A stretch of 64,000 bases of DNA from Lumbricus terrestris. Its lineage: Eukaryota > Annelida > Clitellata > Crassiclitellata > Lumbricidae. The notes beneath the pieces were generated by a model. It ran no database searches and was not told the origin of the DNA. It was given only the letters and a program-made list of their open reading frames with translations. How positions within the stretch are numbered: the first letter of the stretch is position 1; the number at the start of each line of letters is the position of its first letter. The translations under genes were made by a program, and so were the position numbers. Positions 42,899 to 52,110 of the stretch are shown piece after piece. The stretch lies in the NCBI GenBank assembly GCA_949752735.1, contig OX457052.1, positions 16,451,149 to 16,515,148 on the forward strand, read 5' to 3'.

Positions 42899-42914
42899 AA
42901 AATATATCGCGTAA

Positions 42915-43622
42915 ATAAAACGAATAGAATACGAAGGCATCAAAATACAACATTCACTCTATCCGAAGCTACCATCAGCACCGGAAGGAGAAATACATAT
43001 CGTCACAGGGTCGGCGCAAACGTATCGTCTTCAAAAGATTGGTGAAATTAAGAAGGAAATCGAGCAAGTACGCGACAAAAGAGCGGCGTTGAGTAAAAAG
43101 TACCATAGAAGTGTAAGCGTGCTCGGCGCAGTAGGTGGCGTCCTCGTAGCGGCCACAATGGGACTCGGAATTTCAGGAATCGGAGTATTATCTACCATAA
43201 TCGCAGCACCCGTTGCTATTGCTATGGAAGGAGCGGCATTAGGTGTGGGGTTGCTAAGTATAATCGGTGCCTACATCAGTAAAAAGCTAGCGATGAAGGC
43301 GGAGAAGCATGAAAAGATCAAAACGCTAGCCGACGCGAAACTCAACACGATTAGCGACCATATTTCAAAAGCTCTCATGGATGATAACATTTCGGATGAG
43401 GAATATTCGTTGATCCTGAGCGAGATTGAAAAATTCAACGGCATGAAAGAAGAAATTAGGAGTAATATTAAAGTTGCGATAGACGCGATGGACGAGGTGA
43501 CGAAACAATCACTCATCGATCGTGGAAAAGATGAAGCCCGGCAGTACTTTCAATCCATGTTTGAGAAAAATAACGAATCTATTAAAAAAACGACTAACGC
43601 GAACATACGTGAAAACATGTAG
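42915..43622 (+). CDS. Unknown Maverick protein A: hydrophobic core plus helical tail; no ATG
   Basis: The frame opens after TAA at 42912 and begins ATA AAA CGA, where ATA may be a mutated ATG. The first internal near-start is TTG 43089. About 235 codons: a polar N-terminal third, a Gly/Ala-rich hydrophobic segment (VLGAVGGVLVAATMGLGISG, then ALGVGLLSIIGAYI) and a charged helical C-terminal third. Similar proteins occur in Polintons; function unknown to me. The C-terminal third is partly duplicated in the next ORF. Confidence 0.55.
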   Translation: MKRIEYEGIKIQHSLYPKLPSAPEGEIHIVTGSAQTYRLQKIGEIKKEIEQVRDKRAALSKKYHRSVSVLGAVGGVLVAATMGLGISGIGVLSTIIAAPVAIAMEGAALGVGLLSIIGAYISKKLAMKAEKHEKIKTLADAKLNTISDHISKALMDDNISDEEYSLILSEIEKFNGMKEEIRSNIKVAIDAMDEVTKQSLIDRGKDEARQYFQSMFEKNNESIKKTTNANIRENM

Positions 43623-43716
43623 ACGTATGTCGTTACGTCAGGAAATACGTCCAACTTATGTTTTTTCACACGTCCAAAAACACGTCTGAAAACATTATTT
43701 TTTTTACTTACTTAAA

Positions 43717-44034
43717 ATGTCGTTTGTAAAAATAACCAACCCCGCGAAAAGAGACTTTATCGTTGCAGAATATCTGAAAACAAAGAAGAGTATTAATCAA
43801 AACTTTTTATCGGATTTATTTAATGATTCGGGGCTACAAAATATAATCGACAGCTATATCGGTAAAAGGCTGATGACGAAAGCTGAGATGCTTGAAACGA
43901 TGAAATCGCTAGCCGACATGAAACTCGACGCGAACAACGATCCTATTTCAAAAGCTCTCGTAGATGATCTCATTTCAGTTGAGATTGAGTCGATGCTGAG
44001 CGAGATTGAAGAATTCAATAACAAGAAAGTCTGA
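43717..44034 (+). CDS. Hybrid duplicate ORF (N-terminus of protein C, C-terminus of protein A)
   Basis: 105 codons. Residues 1-45 (MSFVKITNPAKRDFIVAEYL onward) match the start of the ORF at 44106. Residues about 50-105 (KSLADMKLD, DPISKALVDD, SMLSEIEEFN) match the helical tail of protein A at about 43310-43450. The upstream leader (ACGTC repeats, then AAAATGTCG) is shared with 44106. This is the junction product expected from a ~389-bp tandem duplication. Whether it is expressed is unknown. Confidence 0.75.
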   Translation: MSFVKITNPAKRDFIVAEYLKTKKSINQNFLSDLFNDSGLQNIIDSYIGKRLMTKAEMLETMKSLADMKLDANNDPISKALVDDLISVEIESMLSEIEEFNNKKV

Positions 44035-44105
44035 AAACACGTCTAACTTATGTTTTAGAACATGTCTGAAAACACGTCGTAAAACATTATGTTTCTAATT
44101 TTAAA

Positions 44106-45008
44106 ATGTCGTTTGTAAAAATAACCAACCCCGCGAAAAGAGAGTTTATCGTTGCGGAATTTCTGAAAACAAAGAAGAATATCCAACAAAACTTTTTTTC
44201 GGAGAGATTAGGAGATTCAGGACTGCAGCAAGAATTAACCAAATTGTACAAGCCTATAGTTGATTCCCAATCTACAATTTCTAAAGAGCAAAATGCCTTA
44301 CTATCCGCTATCAAAGAAACCTCTGTAACTACTTCAAATGCGCTACAAGCACTTCCCGCTTCGTTACAAGGAGTTAAATTTCCTCAGTATCCCTCGATAG
44401 AAGCGTATAGCAACGACCCGACTGAGGACATTAGAACTTTAGAATTAGGGGATATGGCCACCAAGTACCTTCATCAATACGCCTCCGATAAAAGAACCGT
44501 AGACACGACGTTCGGAATAAAATCCAAAAATGGGCAATTCTATATCGGCGACACTCCGATTTCGATTCAAGGAGACGCTGTGACGGTTGGAAATAAGACT
44601 TACACAGGAACACCGGGACTTTGGGAGTTGTTGACGATGAAACAACCGAACGCCACGATATACGATGTTAATGATATAGGTAATTACGCTGAGATTCTGT
44701 ATGCGACGAATGCTATAAGACAGGAAAAAAATCCGAATAAACCTAAATCATCTTCAAGCGTCAAATACAAACAAATTGTCAAACCGATATGGGAAAAGAT
44801 AACCCTAGGTACGGTAGGTAAAGGTGTCGGTGTAATCGTCATATCCGATGACCCTAATGTATTGGTGGAACAGCTGGAGTTAAGAATTCATAGCTTCAAG
44901 GCAGGCAATACCGGGGTAAGAAACGAGATCGTAGCGATGTGTGATGCATTACTGAGACAAGGGGTGTTGAGCAAGGATGCTTATAAAAATATAATGACGA
45001 CATTATAA
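44106..45008 (+). CDS. DUF8207-like Maverick protein C
   Basis: 300 codons, intact. N-terminal MSFVKITNPAKREFIVAEFL, a helical middle, then a TGTPGLWELLTMKQPNATIY block that I associate with the DUF8207 family common in Polintons. The C-terminal fifth is helical. Function not established; capsid-block position suggests a virion or assembly role. Stop is followed 2 bp later by the next ATG. Confidence 0.75.
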   Translation: MSFVKITNPAKREFIVAEFLKTKKNIQQNFFSERLGDSGLQQELTKLYKPIVDSQSTISKEQNALLSAIKETSVTTSNALQALPASLQGVKFPQYPSIEAYSNDPTEDIRTLELGDMATKYLHQYASDKRTVDTTFGIKSKNGQFYIGDTPISIQGDAVTVGNKTYTGTPGLWELLTMKQPNATIYDVNDIGNYAEILYATNAIRQEKNPNKPKSSSSVKYKQIVKPIWEKITLGTVGKGVGVIVISDDPNVLVEQLELRIHSFKAGNTGVRNEIVAMCDALLRQGVLSKDAYKNIMTTL

Positions 45009-45010
45009 AA

Positions 45011-45441
45011 ATGCCGATCGTTAATAGAAGGAGTTACAGGAAGCAATACGTTTTCGGTGGATCTGGAATATTTGATACTATTTCAGGATTTTTCAAAAGA
45101 CTAGTTACATCGAACGCTGCTAAACAGTTAGCAACGAGGGCTCTTAGTGCTAGTAAAGACGTGGCGACAGAAATTGGGAAAAAGGCTATCGATGTTGGGA
45201 AAACAGCCGCAACCGACGCTGGTAAAAGATTAGTAGAGAAAGCTGCGACTAAACTGTTTACTACTCCAAAGAATCCACTTACGCAAAAAATATAGACACT
45301 TTAGCTCGACTAAGTAGCATCGGGACGAATGTGGCGGACACTAACATCAATAATCTGAATATGGGGAATGGTTTGAAGAATGTCGTGTCGATCCAAGATT
45401 TAGTGCGTATGCGAAACGGCGCGGGAATGAAGGTCGCGTAA
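45011..45441 (+). pseudogene. Small basic virion-like protein, frameshifted in A6 run
   Basis: From ATG 45011 (context TTATAAAAATG) 94 codons run to TAG at 45293-45295: a basic N-terminus, FGGSGIFDTISGFFKRL, then an amphipathic Lys/Ala helix. Directly after an A6 run (45283-45288) the -1 frame is open for about 50 more codons and ends SIQDLVRMRNGAGMKVA at TAA 45439-45441, which reads as a natural C-terminus. So the gene is probably one ~144-codon pVI/core-like protein with a 1-nt indel, or the extension is reached by slippage. Confidence 0.6.
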
Positions 45442-45463
45442 AAAAATATTATTCTACAATAAA

Positions 45464-46750
45464 ATGAAGTCTGATATTCTAAACTTTACCGAACAAACAT
45501 TGATCGATGATGGAATCGAGCGCTATGAATGGCATGAGTATGAACCGATATCGGGAGCGAATCTAAACACCGCTGGGGAGATTAGAATAAACATCGAACT
45601 TCAAGATAATTTCAACCATCCAGCGGAATCTTATCTATTATTCGAGGGTAGATTGTTGAAGGCGGACAACACCGCGTACGTTAATGCCGATGCTGTAGCC
45701 CTTACAAACAATGGACTCATGCATCTGTTCAGTCAGATTTCGTATTCCCTATCAAACCAAGAAATTGAATCATTATTTCACCCAGGTCAGGCGACGACGA
45801 TGCTCGGTTTACTCAAATACCCAAATGATTTTCAACTGGCTCAAGGTTTGAATCAGCTGTGGTACAAGGACAGCGGTGCTACAGCCGTTATCGCGGATAA
45901 TCTAGGTTTCGCCGTTCGACAGTCGTATCTAATTCAAAAACCGGGTGTCAAAGGCACGTTTAGTTTTATCGTTCCATTGAGGCATATTTTTGGATTTTGT
46001 GACGATTACAACAAGGTTGTTTATGGTATGAAACAAACGCTAACTCTTGTTCGTAAAGCTGACGACGACGCAATTTTTCGAGACGTTGCTGCGGCTGCTG
46101 GGAAAGTCAGACTAGACAAAATCTCATGGTTTATGCCGCATGTTAAGCCGGCTGATATGGAGAAGTTCGAACTGATGAAAACGATCGAATCGAAGGCTTC
46201 GCTGCCAGTTGGGTACAGAGCACACCAATGCGATACTATAACCGTTGACCGCGCGTCTACTTTTACCTGGAGACTTAGCGTCAAGTCATCACCTGAGAAA
46301 CCTAGGTACATAATTATAGGTTTTCAAACGGATCGTGACGGCAATCAACTAATGAATCCTTCCGTTTTCGATCATATTAATCTGAAGAACATGTACGTCA
46401 TGATGAACCAGGAACGATACCCACAAGTCGACTATAACCTATCATTCCCGAATCAACAGTTCTCGCGAGCGTACCGAGAAGCGTCCACGTTTAGTGAAAA
46501 ATTCTACGGAATGGACGAACTGATAACGCAAAGTAATATCACTCCAGCAGACTTCAAAGATCTGTTCCCAATTATGGTGTTTGATGTGAGCAAGCAATCA
46601 GAGCGTTTGAAGCCATCAGTAGTCGATATCGTGATCAAAGCTACTTTTAATGATGTGGTACCAGCTCGAACGCAAGCTTATGCAGTGGTGATTTGTGACA
46701 AGTTACTCAAATTTCAGTCGGATGGTGGGAAAATGAGCGTGGTGTACTAA
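45464..46750 (+). CDS. Major capsid protein (double jelly-roll hexon-like)
   Basis: 428 codons, intact. Diagnostic Polinton MCP text: LMHLFSQISYSLSNQEIESL followed by FHPGQATTMLGLLKYPNDF, and a C-terminal VVDIVIKATFNDVVP region. Trimers of this protein would form the icosahedral shell. Start context CAATAAAATG. The length is slightly short of some relatives but both halves are beta-rich as expected. It ends 39 bp before the convergent fibre gene. Confidence 0.92.
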   Translation: MKSDILNFTEQTLIDDGIERYEWHEYEPISGANLNTAGEIRINIELQDNFNHPAESYLLFEGRLLKADNTAYVNADAVALTNNGLMHLFSQISYSLSNQEIESLFHPGQATTMLGLLKYPNDFQLAQGLNQLWYKDSGATAVIADNLGFAVRQSYLIQKPGVKGTFSFIVPLRHIFGFCDDYNKVVYGMKQTLTLVRKADDDAIFRDVAAAAGKVRLDKISWFMPHVKPADMEKFELMKTIESKASLPVGYRAHQCDTITVDRASTFTWRLSVKSSPEKPRYIIIGFQTDRDGNQLMNPSVFDHINLKNMYVMMNQERYPQVDYNLSFPNQQFSRAYREASTFSEKFYGMDELITQSNITPADFKDLFPIMVFDVSKQSERLKPSVVDIVIKATFNDVVPARTQAYAVVICDKLLKFQSDGGKMSVVY

Positions 46751-46789
46751 AGAAATAATTTAAATTCAAAACTAAATGTGGTTTCGAAT

Positions 46790-47425
46790 TTAGGGTCGTA
46801 AGTATGCCGCTGAAAAATCTCGAACCATAATATTTTCAGCAACAGACGAAGTAACAAATATCTCGAGATAATCGGTATTAGTTAATCGAACTAGGGTTGT
46901 ACCCGTTACACCTCTACGCACTGCAGCCGTACCCCCACCACCGGCAATCAGCGCGTACAACCCCCCACTTTTGTACAAGCCAACATTACTGGAAATTCCA
47001 GCACTATTGTTGCGAAATTCCACATACGCCGTAACCATATAACATCCGGCTTTCTGAGGAAAGAAACGATTCGAATTGATGAGACAATTATCCGGATCGA
47101 ATTTTACTGTCGGAAATTTTACTTGCGTCGTAACGTTAGCTGGGATAGCCTGAGCAACGAGGGCGTAAACACTAAACGCCGGGCCAAATGCGACCTCATT
47201 CTCTGAAAGTTTACCATCGACGTAATTCTTAGTAGCCACGTCTTGAAGATCGGTAGGATCCGCTACATTAATTAGCTTGTTAGAACCCAAGTCGATATTT
47301 CCCGTCGCAGCGTTCGCTCCATCTACCCTTAGAAAAGTATTGTTGACTTGGGATAATGTGATACCACCTGCTATTACTCGTGGCGTTGATCCACCATCCA
47401 TTCGTCCGAAAATATCAACAGGCAT
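46790..47425 (-). CDS. Fibre-like protein 1
   Basis: 211 codons. N-terminal anchor MPVDIFGRMDGGSTPRVIAG, then a tail-fibre-type shaft repeat (LGSNKLINVADPTDLQDVAT, NYVDGKL), then a beta-rich C1q/TNF-like head (AGCYMVTAYVEFRNN, DYLEIFV). Likely a trimeric surface fibre for receptor binding. Paralogue of fibre 2 next door, with similar start region and divergent shaft and head. The last residues AAYLRP are shared. Confidence 0.8.
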   Translation of the reverse strand: MPVDIFGRMDGGSTPRVIAGGITLSQVNNTFLRVDGANAATGNIDLGSNKLINVADPTDLQDVATKNYVDGKLSENEVAFGPAFSVYALVAQAIPANVTTQVKFPTVKFDPDNCLINSNRFFPQKAGCYMVTAYVEFRNNSAGISSNVGLYKSGGLYALIAGGGGTAAVRRGVTGTTLVRLTNTDYLEIFVTSSVAENIMVRDFSAAYLRP

Positions 47426-47482
47426 TTTATTACGCTATAATATTTTTAGTACAAAAACCCCGTCTACGTCAAAAAAAAATAG

Positions 47483-48208
47483 TTATGGTCGTAAGAATGC
47501 GAGGGAAAAGTCCTTAGCAACTATGCCCAAAGCGGTGGTTGAATAAACGCCTATCTCGAGGTAATCTCCTTCGGTTAGATAAATTATAGTACTACCTGTT
47601 GCATTGATAGTTGAACCCGACGCACCCTCTCCACCCGCAATTTGCATATGCACCCCTGAATTTTTATACAGGTAAACGAAACCCGAAGTAGCAGCACCGT
47701 ATATACGAAATTCTATGTGCGTCGAAACGATATAGCAACCGGCTTTACCGGGCTCGATTATAGTAGTCCCTATTCTACCGTTGAACTCTCTATCGAATCT
47801 GTCTATGCTGAAAGAAACTTTTGTGTAAGTTTCAGCGCGTATGGCTTGCGTAGCTGAAGAGTACATGCTAATCACGGGTCCGATTGCTTTCGTGTCGACA
47901 TATTTTTCAGCCATTGCATCGACGTATTTCTTATTAGTCAAATGATTATCGTTCGTCGGTACATTATCGTAATTCGTTATTAAATCTATAGCCTGTCCCC
48001 GACTTAGTGCCTCATCCATTCCCGCTTCCGAAGTATTCGTTGTAGGTAGACCTTTTATCACGTGGCCATTCATATCTAGATCTCCAGTAACAGGGTTTGC
48101 TCCATCTGCTCTTAGAAAAGTATTGTTTGCTTGAGTTAATGTGACGCCGCCTGCTATTACTCGTGGCGCTGATTCGCTAGCCATTTGTCCAAATATGTTT
48201 ACGGGCAT
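47483..48208 (-). CDS. Fibre-like protein 2
   Basis: 241 codons. Same plan as fibre 1: MPVNIFGQMASESAPRVIAG anchor, a longer shaft (LDMNGHVIKGLPTTNTSEAG, KKYVDAMAEKYVD) and a C1q/TNF-like head (AGCYIVSTHIEFRIYG, GDYLEIGVY, SLAFLRP). The 5' leaders of both genes share TATTATAGCGTAATAAAATG, so the duplication included the promoter. Confidence 0.8.
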   Translation of the reverse strand: MPVNIFGQMASESAPRVIAGGVTLTQANNTFLRADGANPVTGDLDMNGHVIKGLPTTNTSEAGMDEALSRGQAIDLITNYDNVPTNDNHLTNKKYVDAMAEKYVDTKAIGPVISMYSSATQAIRAETYTKVSFSIDRFDREFNGRIGTTIIEPGKAGCYIVSTHIEFRIYGAATSGFVYLYKNSGVHMQIAGGEGASGSTINATGSTIIYLTEGDYLEIGVYSTTALGIVAKDFSLAFLRP

Positions 48209-48236
48209 TTTATTACGCTATAATATTAATACAAAA

Positions 48237-48671
48237 TCAATACAAACTATTGATAACATTTTGAAATTTACAACCATCGGACATAGTCTTTTTCAAAACG
48301 TACAAACATAGATGGCCACAAAACACTTCATTATCCGGTTGAATGCGTTCACTATTGTAGTAGACGGGGCTATGTAAATACTTTATCAATTCCAGAGGGG
48401 GTGGGAGACCGTAACTATCAAAATATATTTTAACCTTTCCGTTCTTTAAAAAAGAGCACCAATGGGTCCCTCTACCGTTCGAGTCATCTAAGTTCAGTAT
48501 TCCACATTCGTTTCGCCTAGGTTTCTTTGGTAGTTCATCACGTAAGAAGACGCCTCGAAAATTTGGAATATTCAGTTTCTTTGCAGCGTCGATCAACTGT
48601 ATGTTTGATAGAGGGATATTAGGTAGTGTGATGCCTTCAACGTTGATGTCTTTGTATGTCTCAAAGCTCAT
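48237..48671 (-). CDS. Adenain-type cysteine protease (maturation protease)
   Basis: 144 codons from ATG 48671 (TAATGTAAAAATG context); the open frame extends 35 codons upstream but those overlap the HNH-like gene. Catalytic set as in adenovirus protease/Ulp1: H70 (GRGTHWCSF), D85 (YFDSYG), Q111 and C118 (EVFCGHLCL). It would process capsid precursors during virion maturation. Length is short of adenain (about 200) but typical for Polintons. Confidence 0.9.
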   Translation of the reverse strand: MSFETYKDINVEGITLPNIPLSNIQLIDAAKKLNIPNFRGVFLRDELPKKPRRNECGILNLDDSNGRGTHWCSFLKNGKVKIYFDSYGLPPPLELIKYLHSPVYYNSERIQPDNEVFCGHLCLYVLKKTMSDGCKFQNVINSLY

Positions 48672-48673
48672 TT

Positions 48674-49447
48674 TTACATTAAATGTTTTATAAAGTCGTA
48701 CGCTTTTTCCCTCTGCCCTATTTTGTTCGCTTTTTGCATATTTGTTTCCAATAGCACCGGGCGTATATTCAACCAATTCACAGCTTTATCAAGTTCTTTT
48801 TCATCTGACAAGTCGAATGATGATATTGGTAAAACAAAATCGAGATACCAAACCGAACCATAATTGTCAAAAGTCATACCCTCTTCGAGTTGGAACTCGA
48901 TCCATTTCGTAAATGTTTTAAGGCCGATACCGATTTTACATTTGAGACATGCTGGGATTTCCATTTCACATTTTTGGGCTTCTACGCGGGTGAGATAATA
49001 TTTATGTCTACAATTTTTGCATACATTAGCATATCCATCTTTTTGGTATCGATTTTTATCGTATTCCGATATGTTCTTTTCTATTTTGCATCGGCTGCAC
49101 ATTTTTCTATCTTTTGTTTCTCTGTTCTCTAGCATTGCATATTTATGTGCACGTTCCTTTGCTTCGGTATTATGACAAAGTTTGCAGCTCGGATAACTTC
49201 CATTCTTTCGTCTTTTATCTTTATGAAATTCGTCCAAACTTTTTTCAATCTTACAGCGGTAGCAAACTTTTTTGTTTTTTGTTTCCCTCACTTCAAGCTC
49301 CGAGTATTTTTGTGTAAGTTCCTTCGTTTTGATAATGACACACTTTTTACAAGAAGCAAAATAGCCGCTCTTATTACGTTCGTTTTTGTAAAATTCAGTT
49401 AAGCATTTTTCCATTTTGCAATTGGTACATACTTTTGAGTCTGTCAT
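48674..49447 (-). CDS. Zinc-ribbon / degenerate HNH protein 1
   Basis: 257 codons. Three N-terminal CxxC...CxxC ribbons (KVCTNCKMEKCLTEF, KVCYRCKIEKSLDEF, KMCSRCKIEKNISEY) followed by an HNH-like module (FTKWIEFQLEEGM, NWLNIRPVL, NMQKANK). The HNH signature His residues are replaced: VWYLDFVLPISSF where the paralogue has FWHLDHVLPLSSF. It is thus probably catalytically dead. The segment between ribbons and HNH is shorter than in the paralogue. It ends 2 bp before the protease ATG. Confidence 0.78.
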   Translation of the reverse strand: MTDSKVCTNCKMEKCLTEFYKNERNKSGYFASCKKCVIIKTKELTQKYSELEVRETKNKKVCYRCKIEKSLDEFHKDKRRKNGSYPSCKLCHNTEAKERAHKYAMLENRETKDRKMCSRCKIEKNISEYDKNRYQKDGYANVCKNCRHKYYLTRVEAQKCEMEIPACLKCKIGIGLKTFTKWIEFQLEEGMTFDNYGSVWYLDFVLPISSFDLSDEKELDKAVNWLNIRPVLLETNMQKANKIGQREKAYDFIKHLM

Positions 49448-49470
49448 TTTATATTAGGATATTTTTTTCT

Positions 49471-50175
49471 TTAGCCTAAGTCGTTTTCATCTAAATGTTT
49501 CATAAAATAATCCGCTTTTACTTGCTGCATAACATATAACCAGGGGTCTATTTTGTTTGATTTTTGCATATTTTTTACCGGCAGCAACGGGCGTATATTC
49601 ATCCAATTCATGGCTTTAAAAAGTTCTTCTTCATCTAGCAAATTGAACGACGATAATGGTAGAACGTGATCGAGATGCCAAAATGAGCCGTAATTTTGCA
49701 TATTCATCCCTTCTTCTAATTGGAATTCGATCCACTTGGTAAATATTTTAAAGTCAAGGCCGATGATTTGTCGCGTTGTTTGTGATTTCGACTTGCCACT
49801 TAGTATATCGCTAAGCCTAGAGCGCATATTTAGGGCAAGTTTAAACTCCGGGTCATTCTGCCTTCGGGCTTTAAAATACGCGTTATTATATTTATTTTTA
49901 CAATCTTTACATTCACTATCAAACCCATCTTTACAACATCTATTTTTTACATATTCTGAAATGTTCTTCTCCATTTTACATCGACTGCAAACTTTGTTAT
50001 CTTTTGTTTCCCGGATCTCTAGTCTTGAGTATTTTTGTCTAAATTCCTTCTGTTTCATATTTTTGCATATTTTGCAGCTAGCACAATACCCGTTCTTGCC
50101 AAGTTTGTTCTTATGAAATTCGTTTAAGCTTTTTCCCATTTTACATTTGGCACACACTTTAGAGAGTTCTTCCAT
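49471..50175 (-). CDS. Zinc-ribbon / HNH endonuclease-like protein 2
   Basis: 234 codons. Two CxxC ribbons, a linker with NDPEFKLALNMRSRLSDIL, then HNH-like FWHLDHVLPLSSF, NWMNIRPLLPVKNMQKSNK. This is the pattern of homing-type/phage HNH nucleases, which cut DNA. Adjacent to PolB, with start context ACATAAAATGG. Role in replication, recombination or element competition is unknown. Confidence 0.82.
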   Translation of the reverse strand: MEELSKVCAKCKMGKSLNEFHKNKLGKNGYCASCKICKNMKQKEFRQKYSRLEIRETKDNKVCSRCKMEKNISEYVKNRCCKDGFDSECKDCKNKYNNAYFKARRQNDPEFKLALNMRSRLSDILSGKSKSQTTRQIIGLDFKIFTKWIEFQLEEGMNMQNYGSFWHLDHVLPLSSFNLLDEEELFKAMNWMNIRPLLPVKNMQKSNKIDPWLYVMQQVKADYFMKHLDENDLG

Positions 50176-50190
50176 TTTATGTTACTATAT

Positions 50191-52110
50191 TTATTCTTTA
50201 GCCCGAATAGTTTTCAACAAATAGTGGCCATAAGCCAACGTGCTTATTCCATCGTTCATTATCGCTCTTTTATCATCTTCAGCGGACAGCGCGACTTTAT
50301 TAATCTCTTCAGTGTAGATATCGTGATGATGAGACCTAATAACATTCATACGTCTCGATTGTTCTCGTTTGGTGAATAAGCAATCTTTGTAGTCTTCATG
50401 AGTAATTGATTTCTTAACAACGTATTTTTTAACACCTTTGCATTTCTTATGATCTACGCCCGCCATCTTGTAACTGTACAACTTTGACCTCAAACCCACG
50501 AATTCTTCGATCTGTTTACCTGAAGCTTCGTCTTTGAACAAACCGATCACTTTCTTGTTCACTCCGGTTTCAATTCCGGATGGGTGGTCCTTTGGATAAT
50601 CACTCGTGTCAAACATGCTTCGAACATCGGGAGCTATATCGGCATAGAAATCGTCGGTTCTTATTTCGTAAGCTAGTGAATCAGTATCTGTGAATAATAG
50701 CTTTGCCCTATCTCCGTACTTGTTCTTGATGTAATTGTAGTGAAATTGATACATCAAAGTTTTACTCAAGTCTAGGATGCACATTCCTAGATATATTGGT
50801 TTGTTATAGAGCAACGAAGTCTTTTTCATGTGAACCGCGATTAAATTTTCATCAAAAATAGTTCGTCTGTCGTAACTCGTTTTCGCTATTAGTTTTATGG
50901 CTTGCTTCTCGTTTGAAACTAATTTTATATCTACGCGAGACTCTATATTTTCGCAAGTCTTACCAAACACGCTATTGTTCATAAGTTTGAAAAAGTCTTT
51001 CTCGAAATCGTTTGTGGCTTTGGTCCTCAGGTTAGTATTTAGGTCGATATATTTTTTCAACCAGGTGCTTTCTTCAAATTTAATTCCTCGATGAATTTTG
51101 GTAATCTTCAAACCTAGGCTTTCATACTGTTTCAAATTTTCGTAATGGGTTATGTACTTTACTTTGTCATTCAGGTTTGGGATGAGTTTAGGAACCGTTG
51201 AAGATTCAGGCGTGATATTCTCAGGAGCAAGAGGGTAGTCATTATGTAGGTCGTGTAAATCTTTCGAATATTCCAAGTCCACCTCCAATATACACGGTAT
51301 CGATCTCCATGCGTTTAGCTCATCATCAGTCATCCATTTGAAACCGTGAGTTGGTAGTTTCTTACACATTGCCCATCCGTACAAATTGTTAGCGTCCAAA
51401 TAGGTTATAAATGATGAAGGTTTGCTATCATCAAACGTTTGCATGTACTTGTTATTAGCCTGCCCAAAACGGTGAGAAATTGTGCTAACACCGCCTCTTA
51501 TACCGTGTTTAACCATTAGTATCATGTCATAATCGCTCAATAATTCCAACTCTACTCCAGTCAACTTTAATGCGGCGTCCCAAGCAAGACCCGGAGAAGT
51601 ATAATACCATGCGGGATCAAGACCATAGTTCGTACAACAAACGTCTCTAAAGTTTTCGAAAACATCGGCTAGCAGGAGGACATCACTCACATTATACAGA
51701 TCATGATATTCTCTGAATGTTTTGAATCCGAATTCGTTCCATACGACCTGTGCATGGTTGTAGTCTTCGTCACTAATATCTGCGTCGTTAAGTCTCGAAT
51801 AGAATGCCGACTTTGGTGGCAGTTCTGTTTCATTTAGCCGATCGATAGAACTAATGTAGTCGTATGGGTACACTCCTTTTCTAAGCAACAGATCGAGCCG
51901 TTTGCCGGAATAGTACTTGCTTATATTTTTACACTGGTTTTTGCTTAGGTTCTTCGATAAAGCGTCGAGACTTGCTGGCATGAATCTAAAACTATCGATG
52001 AATCGTAATTCTCGTTTAACCTCTACTTCCTTATTTTCTTTATTTTTAAACTTATCAACTACAACTTCTCTGCTAAATGATATGTACTTTTCTTCATGCA
52101 TGGAATACAC
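50191..52110 (-). pseudogene. Protein-primed DNA polymerase B, polymerase part (frame-broken)
   Basis: 639 codons. Palm motif A LDANNLYGWAM (near 51390), motif B NNSVFGKTCEN (near 50960) and motif C FTDTDSLAYE (near 50685), plus a TSPGLAWDAALKLTGV segment. It shares about 50 bp with the preceding PolB part at 52059-52110 in a different frame. The first genuine family-like residues begin after the CATGCATG sequence near 52098, so a 1-nt indel separates the two parts. The whole PolB spans 50191-53965. Confidence 0.88.

Noticed and set aside
48672..48776. N-terminal extension of the protease ORF
   Set aside because: It overlaps the HNH-like gene in another frame, and ATG 48671 has the element's usual start context.
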